64,000 bases of DNA from Sphingobium lactosutens (GTDB lineage Bacteria; Pseudomonadota; Alphaproteobacteria; Sphingomonadales; Sphingomonadaceae), in contig NZ_QJQX01000057.1 in the NCBI RefSeq assembly GCF_013393185.1, forward strand, positions 168,712 through 232,711, written 5' to 3'. The notes beneath the pieces are model-generated. The model had not been told where the DNA came from. It worked only from the letters and a program-made list of their open reading frames with translations, and did no database searches. The position numbers and the translations under genes were made by a program. Of the stretch, positions 41,081 to 50,030 are shown piece after piece; position 1 is the first letter of the stretch, and the number at the start of each line of letters is the position of its first letter.

Positions 41081-42408
41081 ACGCGATCGAGGCATGGTTG
41101 GGAAGTCTCCCCGGCCACACCTACGCCAATGTCCGGCAACCCCCGATTTCCACCATCAATCTCGCCCACCTGATCCCCCTGTCAGTGGTATGGGCGGGGC
41201 CGGAACGGGACGAGCATTTCGGTGCGCCCCCCTTGCTCTATGGCAAGACCGAAGGCTCGACCCCGTTCCGGTTTTCCCTTCACGTCGGCGATGTCGGTCA
41301 CACGCTGGTCGTCGGCCCGACCGGCGCCGGCAAGTCCGTGTTGCTCGCGCTGATGGCGATGCAGTTCCGCCGCTACGAGAACGCGCAGGTCTTCGCCTTC
41401 GACTTCGGCGGCAGCATCCGCGCCGCCGCGATCGGCATGGGCGGCGACTGGCAGGATTTCGGCGGGATGCTCGCCGACGAGGCCGGCGACGGCGTGCAGC
41501 TCCAGCCGCTTGCCCGCATCGACGATCCGGCAGAACGCGCCTGGGCGGCCGAATGGCTGGCGGCGATCCTCGCGTCCGAAGGCGTTGCGGTCGATCCGCA
41601 GGCCAAGGAGCATCTGTGGTCGGCGCTCGGGTCGCTGGCGTCCGCGCCGATCGGCGAGCGCACGCTGACCGGACTTTCCGTGCTGTTGCAGAGCCAGCAG
41701 CTCAAGCAGGCACTGGCCTCCTACTGCATTGGCGGGCCTTGGGGCCGGCTGCTCGACGCCGAGGCCGAGCGTCTCGGCGAAGCTGACGTGCAAGCCTTTG
41801 AGACTGAGGGCCTGGTCGGGACCGGCGCGGCCGCAGCCGTCCTGTCCTACCTTTTTCATCGTATCGAGGGCCGGCTGAACGGCTCGCCGACGCTCATCAT
41901 TATCGACGAGGGCTGGTTGGTCCTCGACAGTCCCGACTTCGCTGCGCAGCTCCGCGAGTGGCTGAAGACGCTGCGCAAGAAGAACGCCAGCGTTGTCTTC
42001 GCCACGCAGAGCCTCGCGGACATCGAGACCAGCAGCATCGCGCCCGCCATCATCGAGAGCTGTCCGACGCGCATCTTCCTGCCGAACGAGCGCGCCGCCG
42101 AGCCGCAGATCGCAGCGATCTACGAGCGGTTCGGCCTCAACGCCCGGCAGATCGAAATCCTCAGCCGGGCGACGCCGAAGCGCGACTATTACTGCCAGTC
42201 GCGGCGCGGCAACCGGCTGTTCGAGCTGGGGCTCGGCGAGGTCGCGCTGGCCTTCGCCGCCGCGTCGTCGAAGTCCGACCAGCTCCGCATCGCCGAGATT
42301 ACCGACACCCACGGCCAAGCCGGGTTCGCGGCCGAGTGGCTGCGCCATCGCGGCTGCGCCTGGGCGATCGAACTTCTTCCCTCCAGCCAGCAGGAGTTAC
42401 CGCTATGA
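41077..42408 (+). CDS. trbE: Conjugal transfer ATPase TrbE, N-terminal half missing
   Basis: A 443 aa product equal to the C-terminal part of TrbE/VirB4, which is normally about 800-820 aa. It begins MNAIEAWLGSLPGHTYANVRQPP, a mid-protein segment of the family. It keeps Walker A GPTGAGKS (residues 80-87), Walker B TLIIIDEGW (about 270-278) and the Q-rich ASVVFATQSLADIE motif. The N-terminal domain that docks on TrbC/D and the membrane is absent. TrbB, TrbC and TrbD are missing upstream too, so a deletion has probably joined DUF2840 to mid-trbE. Without the N-terminus it is unlikely to power a pilus. Confidence 0.9.
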   Translation: MNAIEAWLGSLPGHTYANVRQPPISTINLAHLIPLSVVWAGPERDEHFGAPPLLYGKTEGSTPFRFSLHVGDVGHTLVVGPTGAGKSVLLALMAMQFRRYENAQVFAFDFGGSIRAAAIGMGGDWQDFGGMLADEAGDGVQLQPLARIDDPAERAWAAEWLAAILASEGVAVDPQAKEHLWSALGSLASAPIGERTLTGLSVLLQSQQLKQALASYCIGGPWGRLLDAEAERLGEADVQAFETEGLVGTGAAAAVLSYLFHRIEGRLNGSPTLIIIDEGWLVLDSPDFAAQLREWLKTLRKKNASVVFATQSLADIETSSIAPAIIESCPTRIFLPNERAAEPQIAAIYERFGLNARQIEILSRATPKRDYYCQSRRGNRLFELGLGEVALAFAAASSKSDQLRIAEITDTHGQAGFAAEWLRHRGCAWAIELLPSSQQELPL

Positions 42409-43121
42409 CAAAGATGAGTCTCCGCCGCGCCATCCTGGCTGGCGTTCTCGCCAGCACGGTCGCCATGCCGATCCTCGCGCCGATGCCGGCCTACGCGCAG
42501 TTCGGCGGGATCGTCTATGATCCGACCAACTATGCGCAGAACGTACTGACGGCCGCGCGGTCGCTTCAGCAGATCAACAACCAGATTCAGCAAATCCAGA
42601 ACCAGGCGACGAGCCTCATCAACGAGGCGAAGAATCTCGCCTCGCTGCCGTTCAACCAGCTCCAGCAGCTTCAGCAGCAGGTCCAGCGCACCCAGCAGCT
42701 TCTCGGCGAGGCGCAGCGCATCGCCTACGATGTTCAGAGCGTCCAGCAGGCGTTCAACGGCCGCTACAAGGGCGCCGCGCTCACCGGCTCCCACGCGCAG
42801 ATGGTCGCCAACGCCAACGCGCGTTGGGAGGATAGCGTCGGTGCGTTCGAGGACGCGCTGCGCGTGCAGGCCGGCGTTGTCGGCAACATCGACGGCACGC
42901 GCACCACGATGGACGGCCTGGTCTCGGCCAGCCAGTCCGCGACCGGGGCGCTCCAGGCCGCGCAGGCGGGCAATCAGCTTCTCGCCCTGCAATCGCAGCA
43001 GCTCGCGGACCTGACGGCTGCGGTCGCGGCTCAGGGCCGCGCGCAGGTCCTGCAATCCGCCCGTGAGGCGGCCGAGGAGGCCGAAGGCCGCGAGCGCTTC
43101 CGCCGCTTCATGGGCAACTGA
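42405..43121 (+). CDS. trbJ: Conjugal transfer protein TrbJ
   Basis: A 238 aa VirB5-like minor pilus component. Signal peptide 1-31 (cleavage AYA-QFG), then long Gln-rich coiled coil (INNQIQQIQNQATSLINEAKNL.. QLQQLQQQVQRTQQLL, about 56-105) and an Ala-rich helical tail ending EGRERFRRFMGN. Overlaps trbE by four bases. Confidence 0.93.
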   Translation: MTKMSLRRAILAGVLASTVAMPILAPMPAYAQFGGIVYDPTNYAQNVLTAARSLQQINNQIQQIQNQATSLINEAKNLASLPFNQLQQLQQQVQRTQQLLGEAQRIAYDVQSVQQAFNGRYKGAALTGSHAQMVANANARWEDSVGAFEDALRVQAGVVGNIDGTRTTMDGLVSASQSATGALQAAQAGNQLLALQSQQLADLTAAVAAQGRAQVLQSAREAAEEAEGRERFRRFMGN

Positions 43122-43127
43122 TCGCCC

Positions 43128-43433
43128 ATGTCGCGGACGGCGAAGATCGCGGGCGTGGCGGTTCTGGCCGGCTTGATGATGACGGTGGCGATCGTCGCCG
43201 TCGTCAGACCCGAGGAGCCCGCGCCCGCACCGCCGCTCGTCCTGCCGGCGGAAGAGGGCCAGGACCGGCTCGCCCGCGAGCTGGATCGCTGCGCCACCCT
43301 GACCATGCCGGACTCGGGCTGCGAAGCCGCCTGGGCCGAAAACCGCCGACGCTTCTTCCGCCAGGGCGCGCCCACCCCCGACACCGAGCGCGATGATGGC
43401 TTGTCGTCGTCCGCCGAAGGCGCCGCACCATGA
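43128..43433 (+). CDS. trbK: TrbK-like entry exclusion protein
   Basis: A 101 aa protein with one N-terminal membrane helix (about 8-27) and a small periplasmic domain with two Cys (ELDRCATLTMPDSGCEAAWAENRRRFF). The AWAENRRRFF motif is typical of the alternative TrbK group. It would block mating with cells carrying the same element. Overlaps trbL by four bases. Confidence 0.8.
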   Translation: MSRTAKIAGVAVLAGLMMTVAIVAVVRPEEPAPAPPLVLPAEEGQDRLARELDRCATLTMPDSGCEAAWAENRRRFFRQGAPTPDTERDDGLSSSAEGAAP

Positions 43434-44815
43434 ACGACACGTCCGTCATCGACACCTTCCTGGGCGTCTTCACCAATTACATCGACAGCGGGTTCGGCCT
43501 GCTCGGCGGCGAGGTGGCGTTCCTCTCGACCACGCTGATCGCCATCGACGTGACGCTCGCCGGCCTGTTCTGGGCGTGGGGCGCCGACGAGGACGTGCTT
43601 CAGCGCCTCGTCAAGAAGACACTCTTCATCGGCACCTTCGCCTTCATCATCGGCAACTTCTCCAACCTCGCCAACATCGTGTTCCAGTCCTTCGCCGGCC
43701 TCGGTCTTCAGGCGAGCGGCGGAGCGATGTCGATCGCCGATTTCATGAAGCCCGGCATGATCGCGGCGAAGGGCCTCGAAGCCGGCAAGCCGCTGATGGA
43801 TGCGGCGGGCCAGTTCTCCAACCTCTGGGCCGTGTTCTCGAACCTCGCGCTCATCCTCGTGCTGCTGCTCGCCTGGGTGATCGTCGTGCTCGCCTTCTTC
43901 ATCATCGCGGTGCAGGTCTTCATCACGCTGATCGAGTTCAAGCTGGTGACGCTCGCCGGCTTCATCCTGCTGCCCTTCGCTTTCTTCAACAAGACCGCCT
44001 TCATGGCCGAGCGTGTCCTGGGTCATGTCGTCTCGACCGGCATCAAGGTGCTGGTCCTCGCCGTCATCACCGGCATCGGCACTACGCTGTTCAGCCAGTT
44101 CACCGGCGCGAACCTCGGCGTAGCGCCCGACATCAATCAGGTCATGGCGATAGCGCTCGCCGCGCTGTCGCTGCTGGGCCTCGCCATCTTCGGCCCCGGA
44201 ATCGCCAACGGTATCGTCTCGGGCGGGCCGCAGCTCGGAGCGGGCGCCGGGGCCGGGACGGCGCTCGCCGCAGGCGGCGCGCTGATCGGCGGCGCCGCCG
44301 CAGCCCGGCTCGGCGTGGGCGCGGCCGGTTCCGCCATTGGCGCCGTTGGCCGGATGACCGGCGCTGCCGCGCGTGGCGGAGCGCAGGCCGCAGGCGGAGC
44401 CGCCAGCGCCTACAGCCTCGGCTCCCTCGGCAAGAGCGGCGCAGGCGCCGTGGCCGGGGGCATGTCCGCGGTCGGCCAGGCGGCGGCGGGAAGCGCGGCC
44501 AGCGCCGTGCTCTCGCCCTTGCGCAAGACGACCGCCAAGGGCGGCGCAGCGATGAAGGCCAGCTTCCGCTCGGGCGCTCGCGCCGGCTTCACCGCCGGCG
44601 GCGGCACGATCACCGGCGGGCCGGCGGACCCGGCTTCGACGGCGAGCGCCGCAGCCGCTTCCCCGGCCGCCAGCGGAGCCGGCGCACCCGCCTGGGCGGC
44701 CGCGATGAAGCGCCGCCAGTCCGTGAGCCACGGCGCGACCGTCCTCGCCCACACGATGAAGGCCGGCGACAGCCACGGCGGCGGAGCCGGTCCCGACATC
44801 AAAGAGAAGGACTGA
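43430..44815 (+). CDS. trbL: Conjugal transfer protein TrbL
   Basis: A 461 aa polytopic VirB6-like inner-membrane channel protein. Helices lie at about residues 28-50, 60-85, 135-170 (NLALILVLLLAWVIVVLAFFIIAVQVFITLIEFKLVTLAGFILLPFAFF) and 195-245. From about residue 255 a long Gly/Ala-rich low-complexity tail follows. Four-base overlap with trbK and three bases to trbF. Confidence 0.93.
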   Translation: MNDTSVIDTFLGVFTNYIDSGFGLLGGEVAFLSTTLIAIDVTLAGLFWAWGADEDVLQRLVKKTLFIGTFAFIIGNFSNLANIVFQSFAGLGLQASGGAMSIADFMKPGMIAAKGLEAGKPLMDAAGQFSNLWAVFSNLALILVLLLAWVIVVLAFFIIAVQVFITLIEFKLVTLAGFILLPFAFFNKTAFMAERVLGHVVSTGIKVLVLAVITGIGTTLFSQFTGANLGVAPDINQVMAIALAALSLLGLAIFGPGIANGIVSGGPQLGAGAGAGTALAAGGALIGGAAAARLGVGAAGSAIGAVGRMTGAAARGGAQAAGGAASAYSLGSLGKSGAGAVAGGMSAVGQAAAGSAASAVLSPLRKTTAKGGAAMKASFRSGARAGFTAGGGTITGGPADPASTASAAAASPAASGAGAPAWAAAMKRRQSVSHGATVLAHTMKAGDSHGGGAGPDIKEKD

Positions 44816-44818
44816 TTC

Positions 44819-45502
44819 ATGTTCAGACGCCCCACCATCCGCTATAGCCAGACGCCCGAACCCACGACGCCTTACCGGCGCGCCGCCCAGGTGTGGGATG
44901 ACCGCATCGGCTCCGCGCGCGTCCAGGCGAAGAATTGGCGGCTCGCCTTTTTCGGCGCGCTGGCGCTCTCGGGCGGGTTGGCCGGCGGTCTCGTCTGGCA
45001 ATCGGCACGCGGCCATATCGTCCCCTGGGTCGTTCAGGTCGATCGGCTGGGCGAAGCGCAGGCAGTTGCGCCGGCCGAGGCCGACTACCGTCCGACCGAT
45101 CCGCAGGTCGCATTCCATCTCGCCCGCTTCATCGAACAGGTCCGCGCGATCCCGGCCGATCCGGTGATCGTCCGGCAGAACTGGCTCAGGGCTTACGACT
45201 TCACGACCGACAAGGGCGCGCTGGCGCTCAATGATTATGCGCGTGCCAACGACCCGTTCACGCAGGTCGGCAAGGTTCAGGTCGCGGTGGATGTGTCGAG
45301 CGTGATCCGTGCCTCGCCCGACAGCTTCCGCGTCGCCTGGACCGAACGCCGCTATCAGGACGGCAGCCTCGCCGCCACCGAACGCTGGTCGGCGATCCTC
45401 ACCGTCGTCGTCCAGCCCCCGCGCACGCCCGACGCTCTGCGCAAGAATCCGCTCGGCGTCTTCGTCAACGCCCTCAACTGGTCAAAGGAGCTGTCGCAAT
45501 GA
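44819..45502 (+). CDS. trbF: Conjugal transfer protein TrbF
   Basis: A 227 aa VirB8-like protein. It has the cytosolic N-terminus RRPTIRYSQTPEPTTPYRRAAQVWDDRIGSARVQAKNWR, one helix near 42-60 and a periplasmic NTF2-like domain with VGKVQVAVDVSSVIRASPDSFRVAWTERRYQDG. It links the inner-membrane and outer-membrane parts of the secretion channel. Confidence 0.93.
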   Translation: MFRRPTIRYSQTPEPTTPYRRAAQVWDDRIGSARVQAKNWRLAFFGALALSGGLAGGLVWQSARGHIVPWVVQVDRLGEAQAVAPAEADYRPTDPQVAFHLARFIEQVRAIPADPVIVRQNWLRAYDFTTDKGALALNDYARANDPFTQVGKVQVAVDVSSVIRASPDSFRVAWTERRYQDGSLAATERWSAILTVVVQPPRTPDALRKNPLGVFVNALNWSKELSQ

Positions 45503-46515
45503 CACGCATGTCCCCCCGTCATGCCGCCTGCGCGGCAATGCTGCTTTCCGCAACCGCGCTTGCCGGCTGCACTACCACATCGGCGAAGCCGCCGGCCATC
45601 GCCTATGACGATCCTCCGGTGGAGATTGCGGCGACACCAGCCGCGGAACCGTCTCGTGCAGTCGAGGTGGTGACGATCCCCGAGCCGCTGCCGCTCCCCG
45701 GCCAGTTGAAGGCGCTGGCGCAAAGCGCAGCGCCGCCCGAGCCCGCCGATCCCCGCCGCCGCGTCGGCGCCGCCAATACGGCGGCCCGCGTGCAGCCTGC
45801 CCGCGACGGCTTCCTCAACGCCATCCAGCAATATCCGTGGACCGACGGCGCGCTCTATCAGGTCTATGCCGCGCCTGGCCAAGTGACGGACATCGCGCTT
45901 CAGGAGGGCGAGCAGCTCGTGGGGCCAGGGCCGGTCGCGGCCGGCGACACCGTGCGCTGGCTTATCGGCGATACGATCAGCGGCAGCGGCCCGACCGCGC
46001 GCGTGCATATCTTGGCGAAGCCCACACGACCCGACATCGCCACCAACCTCGTCATCAACACCGATCGGCGAACCTACCATCTGGAGCTGCGCGCGACGCC
46101 TTCGACCTATATGGCGTCGGTCTCCTGGACCTATCCGCAGGACCAGCTCATCGCGCTGCGCAGCGCCAATGCCGCAGCGGCTTCGACCGCGCCTGTGGCA
46201 TCCGGCATCGACGTGTCCGCGCTCAATTTTCGCTACCGGATCGAAGGCGACCGCGCGCCGTGGAAACCGCTGCGCGCCTTCGACGACGGCCGCCAGGTCT
46301 TCATCGAGTTTCCGGCCGAGATCTCGCAGGGCGAGATGCCGCCGTTGTTCGTAACCGGCGCGGCCGGCGACGCCGAGCTGGTCAATTATCGCGTGCAGGG
46401 CCGCTACATGGTGGTGCACCGGCTGTTCGCCGCCGCCGAGCTGCGCCTGGGCGACCGGCGTAGCGAGCAGCGCGTCCGCATCGTGCGCGACGACGCGCGC
46501 AGGGGGCGGCCGTGA
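45499..46515 (+). CDS. trbG: Conjugal transfer lipoprotein TrbG
   Basis: A 338 aa VirB9-like protein. The signal ends in ATALAGC, so it is a lipoprotein. The N-terminal domain includes FLNAIQQYPWTDGALYQVYAAPGQVTDIALQEGE (about 111-144) and the C-terminal beta domain FRYRIEGDRAPWKPLRAFDDGRQVFIEFP (about 243-271). It forms the outer-membrane core complex with TrbI. Confidence 0.94.
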   Translation: MTRMSPRHAACAAMLLSATALAGCTTTSAKPPAIAYDDPPVEIAATPAAEPSRAVEVVTIPEPLPLPGQLKALAQSAAPPEPADPRRRVGAANTAARVQPARDGFLNAIQQYPWTDGALYQVYAAPGQVTDIALQEGEQLVGPGPVAAGDTVRWLIGDTISGSGPTARVHILAKPTRPDIATNLVINTDRRTYHLELRATPSTYMASVSWTYPQDQLIALRSANAAAASTAPVASGIDVSALNFRYRIEGDRAPWKPLRAFDDGRQVFIEFPAEISQGEMPPLFVTGAAGDAELVNYRVQGRYMVVHRLFAAAELRLGDRRSEQRVRIVRDDARRGRP

Positions 46516-47717
46516 GCGATCCAGTTGAACCGTCCGCCGCCGCGCCGGCTGCGCCGCGCTCCGATCCCCAAGCCTTCCAGCTCAGGGGCGACCCACCGCG
46601 CGTCATGCGCCTGTCGCGCAAGGCGCTCGCCGTCATGGGCGTCGCCGCCGGCCTCGGCATCGGCGGCTCACTGATCTATGCGCTCAAGCCGGCCGCCGAG
46701 CGGGAAGCCAAGGAACTCTACAACACCGAGAGCCGCGCGACGGCCGAGACCATCACCTCGGGGCCGCGAGACTATGCGCAGGCGCCCAAGCTCGGCCCGC
46801 CGCTTCCCGGCGATCTCGGCGGCCCGATCGTCTCTGCCCAGCAGCGCGGCGAGAATGTGCCTGTGCCGCCGGTCGGCGCACAGCCAGGCCAGCCCGATCC
46901 GCGCACCCAGGCCGCGGAGACGGCTCGCCAGCGCATCGGCCAAGAGCGCGATGCCGCCCGCATGAGCGGCGTTTTCCTCGGCGGCAACGCCGGAATGGCG
47001 CCCGCTCCATCGCCGGTCCTAGCCGACCAGGCCGCACAGCCGCCACAGCAGGCGAACGCGGCGCAGGGCGATCAGGCCGCAAAGCGCGCATTCATGGCGC
47101 AGGCGTCGAACCAGCGCACGGCGAGCGTCGAGCGGCTGACCGCGCCAGCATCGCCCAACATCGTGCAGGCCGGCAGCATCGTGCCCGCAGCGCTCATCAC
47201 CGGCATCCGTTCCGACCTTCCCGGCCAGATCACCGCGCAGGTTACGCAGAACGTCTATGACACCCCCACCGGCCGTATCCTGCTCATTCCGCAGGGCGCA
47301 CGGCTGATCGGCGAATATGACAGCGAGATCGCCGCTGGGCAGACGCGCGTGCTGCTCGCCTGGGATCGGCTCATCATGCCGGACGGCCGCTCGATCGTTC
47401 TCGAGCGCCAGCCCGGCGCTGACGGAGCCGGCTCCGCGGGCCTACAGGACCGCGTGAATCAGCATTGGGGCAATCTGCTGAAAGCCGCCGCCGTCTCGAC
47501 GCTGCTCGGCCTCGGTGCCGAACTGGGCGCGGACAGCGAGGACGACCTGACCCGCGCGCTGCGGCGAGGCTCGCAGGACACCATCAATCAGACCGGCCAG
47601 CAGATCGTGCGGAGGCAATTGAACGTGCAGCCGACGCTCACCATCCGGCCGGGGCATCCGCTGCGCGTGGTTATTACGCGCGACCTTGTATTGGAGCCGG
47701 TTGGAGGCACACGATGA
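46512..47717 (+). CDS. trbI: Conjugal transfer protein TrbI
   Basis: A 401 aa VirB10-like protein. A cytosolic Pro-rich start, one helix near residues 39-55 (KALAVMGVAAGLGIGGSLIY), a Pro/Gln-rich periplasmic linker, and the beta-barrel domain from about 215 (AGSIVPAALITGIRSDLPGQ.. GRILLIPQGARLIGEYDSEIAAGQTRVLLAWDRLIMPDG). It ends LTIRPGHPLRVVITRDLVLEP, as the family does. Confidence 0.94.
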   Translation: MSDPVEPSAAAPAAPRSDPQAFQLRGDPPRVMRLSRKALAVMGVAAGLGIGGSLIYALKPAAEREAKELYNTESRATAETITSGPRDYAQAPKLGPPLPGDLGGPIVSAQQRGENVPVPPVGAQPGQPDPRTQAAETARQRIGQERDAARMSGVFLGGNAGMAPAPSPVLADQAAQPPQQANAAQGDQAAKRAFMAQASNQRTASVERLTAPASPNIVQAGSIVPAALITGIRSDLPGQITAQVTQNVYDTPTGRILLIPQGARLIGEYDSEIAAGQTRVLLAWDRLIMPDGRSIVLERQPGADGAGSAGLQDRVNQHWGNLLKAAAVSTLLGLGAELGADSEDDLTRALRRGSQDTINQTGQQIVRRQLNVQPTLTIRPGHPLRVVITRDLVLEPVGGTR

Positions 47718-47935
47718 GCAAATTGAAGCTGGGGCCGCTGGCCGACGATCGGCCGGTCAAGCTTTCCGTGGAGCTACCCGCAGCGGTCCATCGGAATCTC
47801 GTCGCCTATGCTGCGGCGCTCGCCGCCGAGACCGGGGCGACGGCGGTGCCGCCCGAGAAGCTGATAGCGCCCATGCTTATCCGGTTCATGGAAACCGACA
47901 GGGCCTTTCGCCGGCACCGCGCGCAGGGGAATTGA
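47714..47935 (+). CDS. DUF2274 family protein
   Basis: A 73 aa protein, MSKLKLGPLADDRPVKLSVELPAAVHRNLVAYAAALAAETG.., with a ribbon-helix-helix-like pattern. DUF2274 regularly closes trb operons. It overlaps trbI by four bases. Confidence 0.85.
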   Translation: MSKLKLGPLADDRPVKLSVELPAAVHRNLVAYAAALAAETGATAVPPEKLIAPMLIRFMETDRAFRRHRAQGN

Positions 47936-47953
47936 AGGCGTGTTCCCTTGCCG

Positions 47954-48262
47954 TCAGTTGCCCATGAACTTCTTGAAACGCTCCCGGCCTTCAGCTTCGG
48001 TCACGGCTTGCTTCGCGTTGGCGCACTCGTCGCCGCGCGCCGTTCCTTGAGCGCATTGCGCCACAACCTGCCGCGCTTCATCGAGATGCGCTGCGAAATA
48101 TTGCGTTCCGCGTGGCGCGGGCGGTGCCTGGGCAGAAGGGAGCGGACCCGCGGCAGCCGCCGTTTGACCGACCGGAGCGATTACGGGACGCAACGCGAAG
48201 CCAGCCCCAAACCCGAGGGTCAGCGTGACCAGCACGATGATGAGCGTCCTGCCTCGCGTCAT
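47954..48262 (-). CDS. EexN-like putative entry-exclusion protein
   Basis: A 102 aa protein with an N-terminal helix (about 5-25) and a small C-terminal domain, YFAAHLDEARQVVAQCAQGTARGDECANAKQAV, resembling EexN. The last residues EGRERFKKFMGN closely match the TrbJ end EGRERFRRFMGN. It overlaps the LysR stop by four bases and faces the trb operon. Confidence 0.65.
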   Translation of the reverse strand: MTRGRTLIIVLVTLTLGFGAGFALRPVIAPVGQTAAAAGPLPSAQAPPAPRGTQYFAAHLDEARQVVAQCAQGTARGDECANAKQAVTEAEGRERFKKFMGN

Positions 48263-49206
48263 GACGGTTCCTTTCCCGATTGCTCTGTCAATGGTTGCGG
48301 CCCCGGCATAGGTGGCAACGAATAGCGGACGGCCACGAAATCGAGGAAGCGCTGCAGCACGGCGTTCTCATTATCCTCTCGCCAATAGCCCGAGAATCCG
48401 ACCCGCATATGCCCGTTGGTCTCGTGGACCTCGCGGAACGCCACTCCAGGCACCTGGATACCAAGCGCGGATTCCACGACGATTGAGAGGCGCCCGCCGA
48501 GTGCAATAGCGCTGAGTACCGTGTCGCGCCCGATATCATCCATGTCAATCTCCGGCGCGTAGCCGGGCATGCCGAGCTTGCCCAAGAGCATATTACGCGT
48601 CTCCGGGCCAGGATCTCGTTCGGTCAGCAGGAAGCGTTCGCCGGTCAGGTCGGTCCAGTGGATGCGTTCGCGCTCGGTTAGCGGATGACTTTCTGGCATC
48701 GCTACCAGGATGCGCTCGCTCCATAACGGCCGACTTGTGAGGCCCGGGTAGGGTGCCTCGCCGATCATGATCGCGATGTCGAGCAGGCCGCTTTCGATTC
48801 CCGCCAACAGCATCTCGCGGTCCCGCTCGAATGCGCGCAGTTTCACCTCCGGATAGCGCTCGTCGAACTCGCTGAGGGTCGCGTGCAGGTTGCCGGCAGA
48901 GCAAGAGGTGTAGAAGCCTATTGCCAGCCTGCCGACATGACCGTTTTGCGTGGCGCGCACCCAAGCGTTCAGTTCCTCGAATTCTCGCACGATGCGTCGC
49001 GCCGTCCGCAGATAAGTATCTCCGTTGTGAGTCAGCGTCGCGCCGCGCGTACCGCGATCGAACAGGGCCATGCCCAGTCGTTTTTCGACCTCGATGATGT
49101 GTCGGCTGAGTGTCGCCTGCTTGATGTTCATACTGCGCGCCGCCCGGCTGAAGCTGCCAGCTTCGGCCGCTGCGATCAGATAGCGAAGCTGGCGCAATTC
49201 GATCAT
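48259..49206 (-). CDS. LysR-family transcriptional regulator
   Basis: A 315 aa regulator. The winged HTH IELRQLRYLIAAAEAGSFSRAARSMNIKQATLSRHIIEVEKRLG spans residues 2-45, followed by the linker helix and a type 2 periplasmic-binding effector domain from about 92 (VGRLAIGFYTSCSAGNLHATLSEF). LysR genes convergent with trbI are common on sphingomonad and Ralstonia-type ICEs; the effector is unknown. Here it lies 32 bases after the siderophore-operon genes on the same strand, so read-through into it is likely. Confidence 0.9.
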   Translation of the reverse strand: MIELRQLRYLIAAAEAGSFSRAARSMNIKQATLSRHIIEVEKRLGMALFDRGTRGATLTHNGDTYLRTARRIVREFEELNAWVRATQNGHVGRLAIGFYTSCSAGNLHATLSEFDERYPEVKLRAFERDREMLLAGIESGLLDIAIMIGEAPYPGLTSRPLWSERILVAMPESHPLTERERIHWTDLTGERFLLTERDPGPETRNMLLGKLGMPGYAPEIDMDDIGRDTVLSAIALGGRLSIVVESALGIQVPGVAFREVHETNGHMRVGFSGYWREDNENAVLQRFLDFVAVRYSLPPMPGPQPLTEQSGKEPS

Positions 49207-49238
49207 GGCTGTTCAGCAGGCCTCTGATCGAAGAGCTA

Positions 49239-50030
49239 TCAATCTGCCCAAGGATCAGACGAGGCCAGCGCCACAACATCGTCGATAGAGAGTAAAGTTG
49301 GCGGAGACAGTGGAAATTCGCCCGCGGCCGTGAGGGATAGCAAGGCGCCGATATGCTCTGCGATGGCAATGGCAGAATAGGCCATAGGAAACGCATCGAC
49401 GGTCTCCCGCGCGGTGGGTGGGAAATAGCGTGCGCGGAAGCCGGGCTTGAACACTGAATCCCAGATATTGAGCGATTGCCCCCCGGTTTCCGACTTCCCG
49501 CTGAAGATGGCATAGCTCGGCAAGGCTTCGGGTCGATCGACAAGCGCGCGATGCACGAACTCGTCGACCTTCTCCAGAACGATGCTCTCGGCCCCCGCGT
49601 CTCGAACCTGCCGGGCCGAAGCGAACAGTGCATACGCGCCGTCCAGTGATCCGCCGACCCGGCCGCCATCGCCTCCCTGTGGGGTGTAGCCCAAATGGGC
49701 CATGACCCGGAAACCTTCCCGCGTCAGCCGCTCGACTATGGCAATGACCGCTTCCGAATGAACCTCCAGCTTGACGACGTCGGCGCCGGCACGGCGCATT
49801 CGGTCGGCGCTGCGGATCGCAACCTCACCATTGATGACCGATCCGTCCGGCATGTCGCCGACGATATAGGGAGCTTCGTAGGGAAAAAGCTGTTTTGCCC
49901 GATGCGCAACCTCTTTGACCAATCCGGCCATGATATCGAGGAACAGGGCCTGCTCGCCCTTCGCCAGGCGGGTGCTGTCCCGCCCCAGGTGCGTCATCAG
50001 GTAGGAATCCGAGACCATCAGGCAATCGAG
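49239..50030 (-). pseudogene. PanB-like (ketopantoate hydroxymethyltransferase fold) gene, 5' end missing
   Basis: About 263 recognisable residues. The PanB Mg-binding motifs LDCLMVSDSYLMTHLGRDST and IVGDMPDGSVI, the substrate segment GADVVKLEVH, MAHLGYTPQGG and the catalytic Glu region SIVLEKVDEF are in order. True PanB makes ketopantoate; the differing second half (KSETGGQSLNIWDSVFKPGF) suggests another alpha-keto acid substrate. The first 35-40 residues are missing: sequence before about 50030 is siderophore synthetase in another frame. An internal ATG at 50018 could start a shortened product. Confidence 0.72.

Noticed and set aside
43031..45118. Minus-strand 695-codon frame
   Set aside because: Antisense to trbK-trbL-trbF with Gly/Arg/Asp low complexity.
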